Positions 35,133 through 45,211 are shown, numbered from the stretch's first letter. The stretch: 63,449 nt of DNA from Candidatus Rifleibacteriota bacterium (GCA_012520995.1 JAAYNI010000088.1:1-63449), one strand, 5' to 3'. Notes: generated by a model from the letters alone, not told the origin. Made by a program: numbers and translations.

Positions 35133-36833
35133 ATGAAGTTTAAACACTCAACTGCTCTAGTTATCTCGCTACTCATTTTTCTAGTAGCGATAGCTTACAC
35201 TTTACCTTCTCTCCCGTTGTGGAGAACCTCTTTCGGCTCTTTGCCTAAGGATTTGCAGGAAGCTGTTCCTATACAGCTCTTTTCATTTAGAAACTCGGAC
35301 CCCTTTGATGCCAACAAGCCGGTTTCTTATGTTTCAGTCACAGCTGACGTGCAGAGCAACTATATAGCTCGTGCTGGTCAAGACACTGCCAGAGGACGCT
35401 CGGAAAACGCTCTTTTAAGCGTTGTTTCAGCTCTGAGAAATGCTCTTGTGGACAAAGGCTATACTGCAAGAATTATAGAGTTTTCCAAAGATGGCGATAT
35501 CTACAAGAAAGAAGTGATGGTTGAAGGGCTTGACGCACTGGGATTGGAAAAAGAAATCGCATCTTCCAAACTTTATGCAAAACTTCCTCTCCAATTGACT
35601 CTCTTGTTCCCCACTTCCAAGATTACTTTGGGTCTGGACCTCAAGGGTGGCGTGGATCTGCTTTATCAGGTAGCTCCAGTTGAGAGACAAACTATGAGCG
35701 AAACAGTATCTTCAACTATATCTGTTTTGAGAAACCGCATGGATATGTATGGCATAGCTGAACCCTTGATTGTGTCTCAAGGCAACGATCAAATCAGAGT
35801 CCAGCTTCCTGGAGTCAGGGATATTGAAACTGTTAAGAGAAGCGTTCAAAGTACAGCTATGTTGGAATTTTATTTGGTAGACGCTCCCGCTCCTTATGCC
35901 ACATATGAAGAAGCTTCACGCTTCGCGTTTGGCGATCAGAAAATCATGCATGAAGAAACAGAAGGCGGCAGAAGATATTATGTCGTTCCAAAAACTCCTG
36001 CTCTCACAGGGCGTGACTTGCGTTTCGCAGAAGTAGGTTATGACCAGTATGCTAAGCCTTGCGTTAACATCAGGTTTAATGATGAAGGCGCGCATACCTT
36101 TGCGGACTTGACAGGCAACAATATCAATAGGCCTATGGCTATAGCTCTTGACGGCCGCGTTTATTCAGCGCCTGTTATACAAGACAAAATTACAGGCGGC
36201 CAGGCAATTATCAGCGGCAGATTTACTATGGATGAAGCCAAGTATCTTGCTAAGATTCTGCAAGGCGGAGCTTTGCCCACAACTCTTACATTGCTTGAAA
36301 GCACATTCGTTGGACCTAGTCTCGGTAAACAATCCATCGAAGCAGGTTTTAAAGCAGGACTCTTTGGATTCTTTTTGGTCATAGTTTACATGGTTTTTGC
36401 ATACAAATTCTTGGGAGTTGTAGCTTCTGTAGCTGTTATTTTCAACACTCTGATAGTTTTCTCGGTTCTTGTAATGTTTGGCGGCACCTTGACAATGCCT
36501 GGTATAGCTGGTCTTGTTCTTTCGGTTGGCATGGCTGTTGACGCAAACGTTGTTATCTTTGAGCGTATCAAGGAAGAATATAAATCTGGGAAGACTCCTA
36601 GAATGGCTGTTGAAGCTGGTTTTGATAGAGCTTTTGCATGTATACTTGACTCCAACGTTACCACTTTGTTGACGGTTATCATACTCTATTTGTTCAACTC
36701 AGGACCTATAAGAGGCTTTGCAACCACCTTAGGAGTGGGATTGGTTTCCAACCTCTATACGGCAGTTGCCTTTACCAAGATGATTTTGAGCTCTTGGTAC
36801 AGCAATCCTGAACGCAAGACTCTGAGCTTCTGA
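35133..36833 (+). CDS. secD: Protein translocase subunit SecD
   Basis: SecD works with SecF to pull exported proteins through SecYEG using the ion gradient. The 566 residues show an N-terminal membrane helix, the large periplasmic P1 domain (about 30-390) with LGLDLKGGVDLLYQV near 170, and five C-terminal helices including FGGTLTMPGIAGLVLSVGMAVDANVVIFERIKEE, the RND-type motif with a membrane aspartate. The ATG at 35133 has GGAG nine bases upstream. The preceding TPR gene is divergent and secF follows after 15 bases. The protein is complete. Confidence 0.96.
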   Translation: MKFKHSTALVISLLIFLVAIAYTLPSLPLWRTSFGSLPKDLQEAVPIQLFSFRNSDPFDANKPVSYVSVTADVQSNYIARAGQDTARGRSENALLSVVSALRNALVDKGYTARIIEFSKDGDIYKKEVMVEGLDALGLEKEIASSKLYAKLPLQLTLLFPTSKITLGLDLKGGVDLLYQVAPVERQTMSETVSSTISVLRNRMDMYGIAEPLIVSQGNDQIRVQLPGVRDIETVKRSVQSTAMLEFYLVDAPAPYATYEEASRFAFGDQKIMHEETEGGRRYYVVPKTPALTGRDLRFAEVGYDQYAKPCVNIRFNDEGAHTFADLTGNNINRPMAIALDGRVYSAPVIQDKITGGQAIISGRFTMDEAKYLAKILQGGALPTTLTLLESTFVGPSLGKQSIEAGFKAGLFGFFLVIVYMVFAYKFLGVVASVAVIFNTLIVFSVLVMFGGTLTMPGIAGLVLSVGMAVDANVVIFERIKEEYKSGKTPRMAVEAGFDRAFACILDSNVTTLLTVIILYLFNSGPIRGFATTLGVGLVSNLYTAVAFTKMILSSWYSNPERKTLSF

Positions 36834-36848
36834 GAAAGGAGAAGAAAC

Positions 36849-37784
36849 ATGAAATTAAGCGTAATGAAGAATAAAACAGCTTCTTATGTGGTTTCTATAA
36901 CTTTAGTTATACTTTCATTGTTCTTCATGTTCAAAAATGGTTTTGAATGGGGAATTGAATTCAGAGGCGGAACCTCTGTTCAACTTATATTTGCTGAACA
37001 AGCAGATGAAGGCAAAATCCGTAATGCTTTTGACAAAGTTGCAGCGGCTATTGAACAAAAGACTGGACACCAGCATGCGCACTTGGCTTCCGGTAAAATA
37101 GTTATTCAGCCTGTTGAAGGTGAACACAAACAACAGGAATTTATAGTCAAATATCCATTGCCTGTAATTTTGGAAGCAGTAAACGATGATGAGGTTTTAA
37201 ATGAACTCAACAAAGAATTGCCTCATGAAGTTGTAAGCACTTCCAATATAGGTGCGGCAGTCGGTGATAAGATGAAATCTGACGGACTCGTAGCTGCTGC
37301 TTTTTCCATCATAGGTATGCTTGTATATCTTGCTTGGAGATTCAACTTTGATGATGCTGTGGGAGTAATTGCAGCTGTCACACAAGACTTCATAATAATG
37401 CTCGGTTTTATTTCATTCACTAAAATGACTTTTGATACGACTATTTTGGCAGCTCTTTTGACACTCTTGGGTTACTCTGTTAATAACTCTATTGTTATAT
37501 TCGACAGAATTAGAGAAAACAGGAGATTGATGAAAGCTGGAACTCCTCCGGAAGAGCTTATAGATCTTTCTGTAAATCAGAGTTTGATCAGAGCTTTCAA
37601 TACTACCTTTACTACTTTGCTTGCTCTTATGGCTCTTACTTTATTCGGCGGCGATTCTATCCACGGATTTGCTGTTTCGCTTGTATTCGGTAACCTTGTC
37701 GGTACTCTTTCTTCTATTTTCTTGGCTTCTCCTATTGCTTATGAAACCATGAAAATAAGAGGCGCCAAAAAGAAAGCTGCCTGA
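36849..37784 (+). CDS. secF: Protein translocase subunit SecF
   Basis: The partner of SecD in the translocase. The 311 residues begin with a membrane helix and the family FEWGIEFRGGTSVQ segment. A short periplasmic domain follows, then five helices including TLLGYSVNNSIVIFDRIRENRR, the conserved region matching that of SecD. The ATG at 36849 follows AAGGAG. Its TGA overlaps the start of dtd (TGATG). Separate secD and secF genes are the most common arrangement. Confidence 0.96.
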   Translation: MKLSVMKNKTASYVVSITLVILSLFFMFKNGFEWGIEFRGGTSVQLIFAEQADEGKIRNAFDKVAAAIEQKTGHQHAHLASGKIVIQPVEGEHKQQEFIVKYPLPVILEAVNDDEVLNELNKELPHEVVSTSNIGAAVGDKMKSDGLVAAAFSIIGMLVYLAWRFNFDDAVGVIAAVTQDFIIMLGFISFTKMTFDTTILAALLTLLGYSVNNSIVIFDRIRENRRLMKAGTPPEELIDLSVNQSLIRAFNTTFTTLLALMALTLFGGDSIHGFAVSLVFGNLVGTLSSIFLASPIAYETMKIRGAKKKAA

Positions 37785-38239
37785 TGAAGACTGTAGTTCA
37801 GCGTGTTTCCAATGCTTCGCTTCGAGTAGACGGCCAGTTGATTTCCTCCATTAGCAAGGGATTGGTCTGCTACCTTGGAGTGGGCAAAGGAGATACTGAA
37901 GACACTGTTAAGCGTATGGCCCGCAAAGTTGCGGGCCTTCGCATTTTTTCTGACAATGAAGGAAAGATGAATCTTTCCGCCAAAGACTGTTCTTATGAAA
38001 TTATGGCGGTTTCACAGTTCACTCTTTATGGAGATGTCAAAAAAGGTTTTAGGCCTAGTTTTATTGGAGCCGAGGAACCTGAGCAGGCAAAGCTTCTTTA
38101 TGAATGCTTTTGTAAAGAGCTTGAATCCTTAGGTATTCAAAAAGTTGCTCGCGGTATTTTTGGTGCGGATATGCACATTGAACAGAATAACTCTGGTCCT
38201 GTGACTATAATCATAGAAATGCCCGCAGCTGATAACTAG
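37784..38239 (+). CDS. dtd: D-aminoacyl-tRNA deacylase
   Basis: Dtd hydrolyses D-amino acids (and glycine on tRNA-Ala) from mischarged tRNA. The two cross-subunit motifs are present: AVSQFTLYGDVKKGFRPSF around residue 85 and NSGPVTIIIE (GP motif) at the C-terminus. The length of 151 residues is standard. The ATG shares its last base arrangement with the secF stop (TGATG), so it is translated from the secDF transcript. There is no functional link to export beyond the shared operon. Confidence 0.95.
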   Translation: MKTVVQRVSNASLRVDGQLISSISKGLVCYLGVGKGDTEDTVKRMARKVAGLRIFSDNEGKMNLSAKDCSYEIMAVSQFTLYGDVKKGFRPSFIGAEEPEQAKLLYECFCKELESLGIQKVARGIFGADMHIEQNNSGPVTIIIEMPAADN

Positions 38240-38342
38240 TGCTTTGTTTTGTCTAAAACTGTTCCTAACAGCTATTCAAACTTCACAAGACAACCGCTTC
38301 TTATACATAATGCCGCCGCACTGTCCACTATTCACTGTTTTA

Positions 38343-38783
38343 TCAGAATAGGTTTTTTTTGATTCTTTTAATTGATGCTAAGCTGACGGTGCGTTTTATA
38401 TCGTTTCTGACTTTGGCTTCCAACTCTTCAAAATCCTGCTTTTTCAGGAAAACTTTTAAGGGATCCAGCTCATAAGTATTGGCCAGTTGAAAAAGACTGT
38501 CTCTTTCAGTTTCAGAGAGTCCGCGCATTAGGGCGATATCTTTGATGGCGTCTTTTTTTATATCCTTTTCTTTTTTTTCTTCAGCTTTTTTTATGCTTTT
38601 ACCAGGAATGTAAAATATGTAGACAAAGGTAGAGAGAGCCAATATCAGCATTACAAAAATTAAAATATCCAGAAATATAGAGAGATTGTCGCTGACAGGT
38701 GCAGAAAAATGTTTGCTTATGGCATCTAGAGCCTCTTGTCCTCTTATTTTCATCTTGGCTGTTCCTTCAAAATTAGATGTCAT
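38343..38783 (-). CDS. Unknown one-span membrane protein, PilZ-protein-like N-terminal architecture
   Basis: A 146-residue protein with one membrane helix near residue 45 (IFLDILIFVMLILALSTFVYIFYI), a Lys/Glu-rich stretch, and a helical C-terminal part (LMRGLSETERDSLFQLANTY, LDPLKVF). That last part resembles the helical segment that precedes PilZ domains in some membrane-anchored c-di-GMP receptors, but no PilZ domain follows here; the chain ends at 146. It is the last gene of the minus-strand operon, 14 bases after the HEAT protein stop, with AAAAGGATA upstream of the ATG. I do not know its function. Confidence 0.72.
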   Translation of the reverse strand: MTSNFEGTAKMKIRGQEALDAISKHFSAPVSDNLSIFLDILIFVMLILALSTFVYIFYIPGKSIKKAEEKKEKDIKKDAIKDIALMRGLSETERDSLFQLANTYELDPLKVFLKKQDFEELEAKVRNDIKRTVSLASIKRIKKNLF

Positions 38784-38797
38784 ATCTTATATCCTTT

Positions 38798-41299
38798 TTA
38801 AAAGGGGAGCTTTTTGGAAAGTTCTATTAAGAGCTCTTTCACAGCAGACGAAGGGTCTTTTCGGAGAGAAGGGATATATTGGTTAAGCAGGATAGGGTTG
38901 AGTTCCATGATTGTTTTGATTGCATTAAGCCGTACTAGCTCGCTGCTGTCAAAAAGCATTGCGGTTGTCTGTGGCAAGAAGATGTTTAAGTTTGTGACCT
39001 TTATTACCCACAAGGCAGTTGCTCGCATTTTTTCATTAGAGTCAGTCAACATTATGCTAACTGCTGGCACAATATCTCTGTTTCCGTATTGTTTCAAGCC
39101 TACAAGAGCATTTCCTCTGACTCTGTTGTCTTTGTCATCTGCAAATGGCAAGAGCATATGAACAACATTTTCTTCGCCCAGGTTTGCTATTGTTTCAACG
39201 GTGTTTGCTCTTACTCTTGCATCAGGATCTCTGAGGCATTCAGTTAAGCTATATATAGCCTCTTTGTCGCCTATGGCTCCAATGGTTCGCACTACAGCAG
39301 AGCGTACAAGGTTTGAAGGATCTTTCATAGCTTGGACCAATACTTTTTTAGTTTCTCCGCTGATACGCAGATGTTCTAAGAGGATCGCAGCTTGAAGCCT
39401 TACTTGCGGATCGGAAGATGTCAGCTCTTCTGTAAGATCCTTGGTGAAACCGCCGTCAAGTTTTTGCAGAGCTTGCCCTGCTATTTTTCTGGTTTCTGGA
39501 GGCATATCAGCATAGGTTTTTCTGAACCTTTGTTGAGCCAAGTCTGCGAATTTTTCGGTAGCATATTCTCTTATGAGAGGATCTGAAGAATGGAGGAAAC
39601 TTGCCAAAACTTTAGCTAGTTCCGTATCATCTGGAGTGAATGTCGTATTTGTAAGGGCAAAAAAAGCTACTTTTTCATCAGGGTCTTTAAGAGCTTGTCT
39701 AAAGCGTTTCTCCGCATTGGGAAGTCGTTTTTGCTTAAAAAGTTTAAGAGCTTGCAATCTGAGATTTCCTTCGGGATCTTCCAATGCGTTTGTTAACAAA
39801 TCTGATGGGTTGCGGGATTCTGCAACCGCCAGTTCCAAAGCTGAAGCTCTGATATCAGGATCTTTATCTTTGAAGTGATGCTCAAAGGACATGCCTGAAA
39901 AGCGGTCTAGAAAGTTTTTTATAAAAGCGGTTTTGTCTTCTTTGTCTGTAACGTTGCTGAAGAGCTTCAGCAGAAGTCTCCATAGATTTTCATCAGCATG
40001 GGGCGTTATGGTTGTTAAAAGAACGGATAAAATAGCCGGTTCTTCTTTTTGAATGATAGAAAGCTCTTTGGTTTGGTTTTCAAAAGGCCATGTTTTCAAA
40101 GCCTGATATGTTTCATTAAAATGTTTTGTTATCAGGTTAAATCCGAAAGGTCTGAAAAGTTCGGAATTATTTTTTGCGAATATAAAGAATAGTTTTCTTA
40201 TATATTTCACTTCTTCTGGAGAGAGTTTTGAATCCTGCATGTAGTTTTGAACAGTGTTTTCCCAATTTGTATAAAGAGTAGCCAAGTCTTCCCTAGTAAG
40301 CTCATTTTGGTTTTGTATTCGTTTATAAGTGGTTTCAACTAAATTTTCCAAAACTGGAAATATTTTTTCTGCCATCTCGGGTTGTTTCATGGACTGTTTG
40401 AAAAGAAAGTCAAAGCAATAGGGATCAGCTTTTTCGAGCAATTTAGACATAGTTTTTGCTGCGTAGGCTTTGTTTGGCAGAGCTGAAACGAATTTTAAAA
40501 AAGCTTCTTTGTGTCCTTTTGGAAAGTGTTTTTCTAGTAATTCGTCTATTAGAGGGATTAGGCTGGAAAAAGAGCTGTGAAACTCCTTTGAGTCTTCAAG
40601 AGCAGTTATAATATCAGGAGATGGATATTCAAAAATTGCCTTTAAAATAGCATCTTTTTGTGAAGCTTCTGCTTCTGTATAATAGTTGATATAGAGAGGT
40701 ATAAAATCAGGGCGGTTGAATTTTCTTATGAAAGGAAAATAAAAGTCTTTTAGCATGAGATCGCTCTTAAGGAAGTTTTCCTTAAGATAAGCGAAGAGAT
40801 TCATTTCCTCCATCAAAAGATTCAATTCCAGATAATAAAGGCTTTCTTCAGAGGAGCCTGAAAGCAGTTTCAATATAGAAGGCAAGATATCTTTGCCATA
40901 CTCTGTTTTTATTGTTTTACGTGCTTTTTCTTTTAGATTGTCATCAGAGTCTTCTCCTATGATTTTGAGAAGAAAAGTGGCGGCATCGGCTGTCTTTATT
41001 ACTCCTGTCGCTTCTATAATATTTTCACGAAACTCAGGATTTCCCATTTCAAATATGTCAATCAGAAGCGGGATGGCATCATTTATTTGTCTTTTTCCTG
41101 CTATTCCTATCAAAGCAAGAGTTACTGTCGGAAGCAAGCTTTCGTATTGAGCCAAAGATTCAATAATAAGCTGATCGGTGTCTTCGTTAGAAGATTTAGC
41201 AAGCTCGTTGTATGCAGAGCGTCTAACAGAAATATCGGGATTGGAGAGATCTGCCAGAGCTTCTTTTGGGTTTCTTTTGCTTTTAAAAGACCATTTCAT
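38798..41299 (-). CDS. HEAT-repeat protein (833 aa)
   Basis: The chain is built of HEAT or PBS-lyase-type helical repeats. The C-terminal third is most regular (DPDARVRANTVETIANLGE, then DNRVRGNALVGLKQYG). The N-terminus already shows NPKEALADLSNPDISVRRSAYNELAK. No signal peptide, membrane span or catalytic motif is visible, so it is a cytoplasmic binding scaffold by structure. The ATG overlaps the stop of the preceding HEAT gene (ATGA). The two share repeat style but not overall alignment in the middle, so they are distant paralogues. Function unknown. Confidence 0.85.
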   Translation of the reverse strand: MKWSFKSKRNPKEALADLSNPDISVRRSAYNELAKSSNEDTDQLIIESLAQYESLLPTVTLALIGIAGKRQINDAIPLLIDIFEMGNPEFRENIIEATGVIKTADAATFLLKIIGEDSDDNLKEKARKTIKTEYGKDILPSILKLLSGSSEESLYYLELNLLMEEMNLFAYLKENFLKSDLMLKDFYFPFIRKFNRPDFIPLYINYYTEAEASQKDAILKAIFEYPSPDIITALEDSKEFHSSFSSLIPLIDELLEKHFPKGHKEAFLKFVSALPNKAYAAKTMSKLLEKADPYCFDFLFKQSMKQPEMAEKIFPVLENLVETTYKRIQNQNELTREDLATLYTNWENTVQNYMQDSKLSPEEVKYIRKLFFIFAKNNSELFRPFGFNLITKHFNETYQALKTWPFENQTKELSIIQKEEPAILSVLLTTITPHADENLWRLLLKLFSNVTDKEDKTAFIKNFLDRFSGMSFEHHFKDKDPDIRASALELAVAESRNPSDLLTNALEDPEGNLRLQALKLFKQKRLPNAEKRFRQALKDPDEKVAFFALTNTTFTPDDTELAKVLASFLHSSDPLIREYATEKFADLAQQRFRKTYADMPPETRKIAGQALQKLDGGFTKDLTEELTSSDPQVRLQAAILLEHLRISGETKKVLVQAMKDPSNLVRSAVVRTIGAIGDKEAIYSLTECLRDPDARVRANTVETIANLGEENVVHMLLPFADDKDNRVRGNALVGLKQYGNRDIVPAVSIMLTDSNEKMRATALWVIKVTNLNIFLPQTTAMLFDSSELVRLNAIKTIMELNPILLNQYIPSLRKDPSSAVKELLIELSKKLPF

Positions 41300-43752
41300 T
41301 GCAATTTTGCTTTCTTTTTCGGTTTAAGCAGATTATCTACTTCGTTGCGTACTGATTCATCAGGATCAATCCTCATAGGTTTTATGTAAAACGCTAGTAA
41401 ATTAGGATCGACAATCTTTCCTAAAGCTTTTACCACATTTCTTCGAACATCGGGAGATTTATCTCTGGCTGCTTGCAGAAGAGTTTGAAAATAAATAGGT
41501 TCTCCCAGCTCTCCAAGCGCATAGACAGCGGAAGCTCTCATCCAAGGATCCTGATCTGTCAGCATAGCGGCTATTTCTTTGAAGATATCCGTATAACCCA
41601 ACTTTCGCAAGGTTATTATAGCATTTGCCCTGACACGGTTGTTGGAGTCTTCCAAGGTGGGTAAAATGCGTTCAATATAAGTATAGTCGGCCAAGTTTCC
41701 TAAAGCTTCTACTGCGTTTGCTCTTACGCGACTGTCTTCATCAGCTAAAAATGAAGACAATAAGTCAGCGACCGAGGGGCCGCCTATTTTCCCCAGTCCC
41801 ATTATTACAACTGCTCTGACACGGGGATCTGAGTCTTTTATAGAGACTATGAGGTTGGTTTTCAACTCAGGTGTCATATACTCATGTAAAACTTCAAGTA
41901 TTTGAGCGGCTTTAACGCGTTTATTCAAGTCCGCGGAGGTGAGTTGTTCGGTTATTTCTTCCATAAAATCCGGCAGAGCATGGACAAGATATATTCCGAC
42001 TTTGAGTTTAGCTTCTTCCGGCATTTTATTAAAACCGGCCAGATATTTTCGCTTGGTAATCTCTAATACTGCTCTGCTAGCCGCTGTTTTTATTTCTGGA
42101 TTTTCGGCATTGAGCAGCGGAGAGACATTCATTATAATTTCAGGATGATCAGATTTTCCTAAGGCTTTGAGTAGAGGAACGGCGACTGAGGGGGCAGGGT
42201 CAGTTATCATAGCCAAAGATGTTTCCAAACTGTAGTCTTCAGGAAACTTGCCTGATATCACGGCCTTTACTATGGCTTCTCTGACAGATGTTGCCGCATC
42301 TTGCCGTTTTTCCTTAATCAGATCGCGTGCGGTTTGAGTGTCAGATTCTGCAAGTATATTGATGATTGTAGCTCTGAGTTCTGTATCTTGGTGGTAGAGA
42401 ACTTCTTTAATAAATTTGCTGAGATTCGGTTGAAGCAATAGATTTATAAAAGACTTTTGAGTATCTCTAGATAAGAATTTGAAGTGATCCAACATAATAG
42501 TATTTAAGGTGTCTATTATATATTTTTCTGAGGGATCGCTTAAAATTTCCAGAACAGTTTCAACTGTTAATATATCCGGATATTTGGCTCCTTCTATTAG
42601 CAAAAGCTTTCGCTCTTCAATGGGCAAGCCTGAAAGAAAGCTTGTTAAATAGGTTTTGTTATGCTGATAAATTTTTGCGAAGTTACGAAGTATTATGTCC
42701 CGATCGAAGTGTCCCAATATCAATAAACATTCTGTAAAAAGTTTGCTTCCGGTAAAGTTTTGTTTTGAGAGATTTTCTTCTATGGGGCGAGTGAGAAAGT
42801 GCAAATTTTCGAGTTCGCCTGGCTCATTTATGTCAAAGTTTTTATTTGAGTCAGCATCGTCCCGGTAGTTACGTACAATTCTGGAAATAATATTAGCGGC
42901 GCTTTGAGCTACAGAGGGATTGGGTTCTTGTAAATAAGAAAAAACATAGGGGTAAGAATTAATATCAGCAAGCTGTTCAACCAATTTCATTATCAGATGT
43001 TTTTGCTGTTCGTTTCTGAGAAGAAACTTATCGAAAAGCAGGTCGTAAAATTCGTTTCCAAACTTTTTAAAGCTGGAAAAAATTGGGGCTCTCAAAGTTG
43101 TGTCTATCAGATCAAAAGCCTGAATGGTTTCTGTCATGAAGCGTTTGTCTAGTATTTGAGGCAAATACTTCAGGAACTTTACTTGGAGAACCCGTTTTTC
43201 TTCTTTTACTTCTTCTAGCGTCTCTTCTTTTATTATTTCTTGGAAAATAGCGTATACTTCGTCAGATTTGAAAAAGATTATTTCATCCAAGTGAATAATT
43301 TTTTCTTTTGAGTTGTATTCTTTCCAGCGACTAAGAATTTTCTCCAAAATTCCGGAAGCTTGTACTATTGCATGAATTAAGCTTTTTTCATCTTCGCTCT
43401 TGGTTTTTGCCAAATAGGCTGTAACTGCCGCAAGATTATTATCGTTGATCGCTGACAAAATATTTTTAAAACTTTTACGTATGAGAAGATCTTCATAAGA
43501 AATCAGAGGCATAATCTTGCCAAGAGCCTCTGTGTCAAGGATATCTTTAACTTGCTCAAAGATATCCAAAATGAGCAGTCTTATGCGTTGATCATCATTT
43601 GTCTTAAAACAGTGAATTAAAAAATCTATTATGTCATATGAAATGTACGCAACAAAACGTTCTTTCGCCTTAGCCGATTCTTTTATATCAATAGAAATCA
43701 GCTGTTGAAAGGTTTCTTCTAGGTCAGTAATTTTTTTTACAAACCATGACAT
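41296..43752 (-). CDS. HEAT-repeat protein (818 aa)
   Basis: Residues 1-500 are helical and less regular, with clear HEAT units from about residue 560 (SDPRVRAVVIMGLGKIGG, DEDSRVRANAVEALGNLAD, DQDPWMRASAVYALGELGE). It ends in a short basic tail (LLKPKKKAKLQ). There is no signal peptide. It is translationally coupled to the following HEAT gene and lies 55 bases after an SH3/TPR gene in the same direction. Repeats of this form bind proteins or nucleic acid; the basic tail could favour the latter, but that is only a hint. Confidence 0.85.
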   Translation of the reverse strand: MSWFVKKITDLEETFQQLISIDIKESAKAKERFVAYISYDIIDFLIHCFKTNDDQRIRLLILDIFEQVKDILDTEALGKIMPLISYEDLLIRKSFKNILSAINDNNLAAVTAYLAKTKSEDEKSLIHAIVQASGILEKILSRWKEYNSKEKIIHLDEIIFFKSDEVYAIFQEIIKEETLEEVKEEKRVLQVKFLKYLPQILDKRFMTETIQAFDLIDTTLRAPIFSSFKKFGNEFYDLLFDKFLLRNEQQKHLIMKLVEQLADINSYPYVFSYLQEPNPSVAQSAANIISRIVRNYRDDADSNKNFDINEPGELENLHFLTRPIEENLSKQNFTGSKLFTECLLILGHFDRDIILRNFAKIYQHNKTYLTSFLSGLPIEERKLLLIEGAKYPDILTVETVLEILSDPSEKYIIDTLNTIMLDHFKFLSRDTQKSFINLLLQPNLSKFIKEVLYHQDTELRATIINILAESDTQTARDLIKEKRQDAATSVREAIVKAVISGKFPEDYSLETSLAMITDPAPSVAVPLLKALGKSDHPEIIMNVSPLLNAENPEIKTAASRAVLEITKRKYLAGFNKMPEEAKLKVGIYLVHALPDFMEEITEQLTSADLNKRVKAAQILEVLHEYMTPELKTNLIVSIKDSDPRVRAVVIMGLGKIGGPSVADLLSSFLADEDSRVRANAVEALGNLADYTYIERILPTLEDSNNRVRANAIITLRKLGYTDIFKEIAAMLTDQDPWMRASAVYALGELGEPIYFQTLLQAARDKSPDVRRNVVKALGKIVDPNLLAFYIKPMRIDPDESVRNEVDNLLKPKKKAKLQ

Positions 43753-43807
43753 AATTAAAACTTATCAAAAAACACGATAAGAGCAAGACGAATGAGTTAA
43801 GAAGCGA

Positions 43808-44725
43808 TTATTTAGTGAAGGTTTGTCTGCTTTGTTGTTTGCAAAAATCTATACGAGATTCCGCTATTTTTCTTAACTTGCTGTCAGGAGAAAAGGACAA
43901 GAATTTGTTGTAGTTTTCTATTGCCAAATCATATTTTCCCATAAAGCCGTAAGCTCCTGCAAGATTGTAATAGGCATCTGCAAAATCAGGATCCTTTTCA
44001 ATGGCTTGTTTGTAATATTCAATGGCATCATTGTTGCGGTTTAGTCTGTAGCTGGCTATTCCAAGATTGTTTGCGACCGCTGAAGAATTTTTGTCGATCG
44101 AGTAGGCTGTTTTCCAGTATTTAAGAGCTTCTTCATATTTTCCCAAGTGGAATGCGGCAGCGCCCATGTTGTTGTAAATATCAGCATTTTGGGGCGCATC
44201 AACTGCGGCTTTTTTGTTCAACTCGAGCGCATCTGAATATCTGCCTTTTTCAAACATTTCTAATGCATTGTTGTACAGTTTGGCAGGAGTCATAGTAGTA
44301 TCTTCCAGTAATGGATTTCGGGCTGAAGCTGTTTCATTTTTTGAAGAAGGTTGTTGCTGAAGCTGTTTTGATTTTACTGGCAGGTCAACCTCAGATTGTT
44401 TTTGTACAGGTTTTTCTTGGACAGGTGTATATTCTTCTTGCGAGGGGGTAACAAGAGAAACAAGAGTTTTGAAAATCCAGCCTTCTGTTTGATCTTCAAA
44501 CCTTATTTTGCACCAACTGTCTTCAGACAAGATTATTTTGTAGGTTTCCCCTCGCAGTTTTTTGGCTATCAAGGGAGAGTTGAACTTAGGTTCCAGACGC
44601 AGATTGACATAGTTCGCTTTAACTATGCCTTGTTCATAAGGTTCGAAGGAAAAACAAGGTATAGCGGCAAAGAAGGAAAAAAACAATGTCATGCAGATCA
44701 GTTGTCTAGAGGCCTTATTAAGCAA
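43808..44725 (-). CDS. Exported SH3b-TPR protein
   Basis: A signal peptide (MTLFFSFFAAIPCFSFE) is followed by a bacterial SH3 domain at about residues 33-95 (GIVKANYVNLRLEPKFNSP, WCKIRFEDQTEGWIF). A Gln/Pro/Ser linker comes next, then at least four TPR units (AALNxLG-type, SAVANNLGIASYRLN) to residue 300. The layout resembles periplasmic proteins of aerotolerance or cell-wall clusters, where SH3b binds wall peptides. It lies 10 bases after a secreted zinc-ribbon protein gene and before two HEAT genes on the same strand. Confidence 0.85.
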   Translation of the reverse strand: MLNKASRQLICMTLFFSFFAAIPCFSFEPYEQGIVKANYVNLRLEPKFNSPLIAKKLRGETYKIILSEDSWCKIRFEDQTEGWIFKTLVSLVTPSQEEYTPVQEKPVQKQSEVDLPVKSKQLQQQPSSKNETASARNPLLEDTTMTPAKLYNNALEMFEKGRYSDALELNKKAAVDAPQNADIYNNMGAAAFHLGKYEEALKYWKTAYSIDKNSSAVANNLGIASYRLNRNNDAIEYYKQAIEKDPDFADAYYNLAGAYGFMGKYDLAIENYNKFLSFSPDSKLRKIAESRIDFCKQQSRQTFTK

Positions 44726-44734
44726 AGTTGTCTC

Positions 44735-45211
44735 CTATAGTTTTTTTGTTGGCTTGGAAGCCGTATCAGAGGCGCTGCTTGGCTTTGGACCGTAGAAAGT
44801 CAGATTGGACAATGGAATATCTGCTATCAGATCCTCATTGCCATCCAGTTCAGTCGGTTCTAAAGGATTTTGCGTTTTAGCAAAGGTTTTTAAAAGGTCA
44901 GAAAAGGGGTGATCAGGACATTTTCCTGGAATATCCTGCTCATAACCGCATTCAGGGCATCTGTATATGTCAGGGAAGAAAATACGTTTTTTCTCTGTTT
45001 GAGCTTGTTTTTGTTGAGCCAATTCTTGTTCTTGCTTGCGTTCTCTGGCCTCTTTTTTCTTTTGTTTACGCTTTTGAGCTTCAGTTAATTGAGGAGTTTC
45101 AGTGTCAGAAACTGGTTCATTGGCATGGCAAAAAAGCGGCAGATAAAAAGATAAACAAATACAAATTGCTAAGATTGATTTTTTTTTAACCGGAGACAAA
45201 AGCTCAGTCAT
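44735..45211 (-). CDS. Small exported protein with charged helix and zinc-ribbon-like motif
   Basis: The 158 residues begin with a signal sequence (SILAICICLSFYLPLFCHANE), followed by a very charged Lys/Glu/Gln helix (residues 45-75). A motif YRCPECGYEQDIPGKCPDH then resembles a zinc knuckle. The C-terminus is Ser/Pro-rich. No family is recognised. The ATG lies inside the last eight bases of the ptsN-like gene, so it is coupled to it. The cysteines, if outside the membrane, could instead be oxidised or bind metal or haem. Confidence 0.7.
   Translation of the reverse strand: MTELLSPVKKKSILAICICLSFYLPLFCHANEPVSDTETPQLTEAQKRKQKKKEARERKQEQELAQQKQAQTEKKRIFFPDIYRCPECGYEQDIPGKCPDHPFSDLLKTFAKTQNPLEPTELDGNEDLIADIPLSNLTFYGPKPSSASDTASKPTKKL

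Noticed and set aside
41608-41628. A further copy of the ATGCTATAAT element
   Set aside because: It lies inside the HEAT repeat gene, where it encodes Asn-Ala-Ile-Ile; treated as background.
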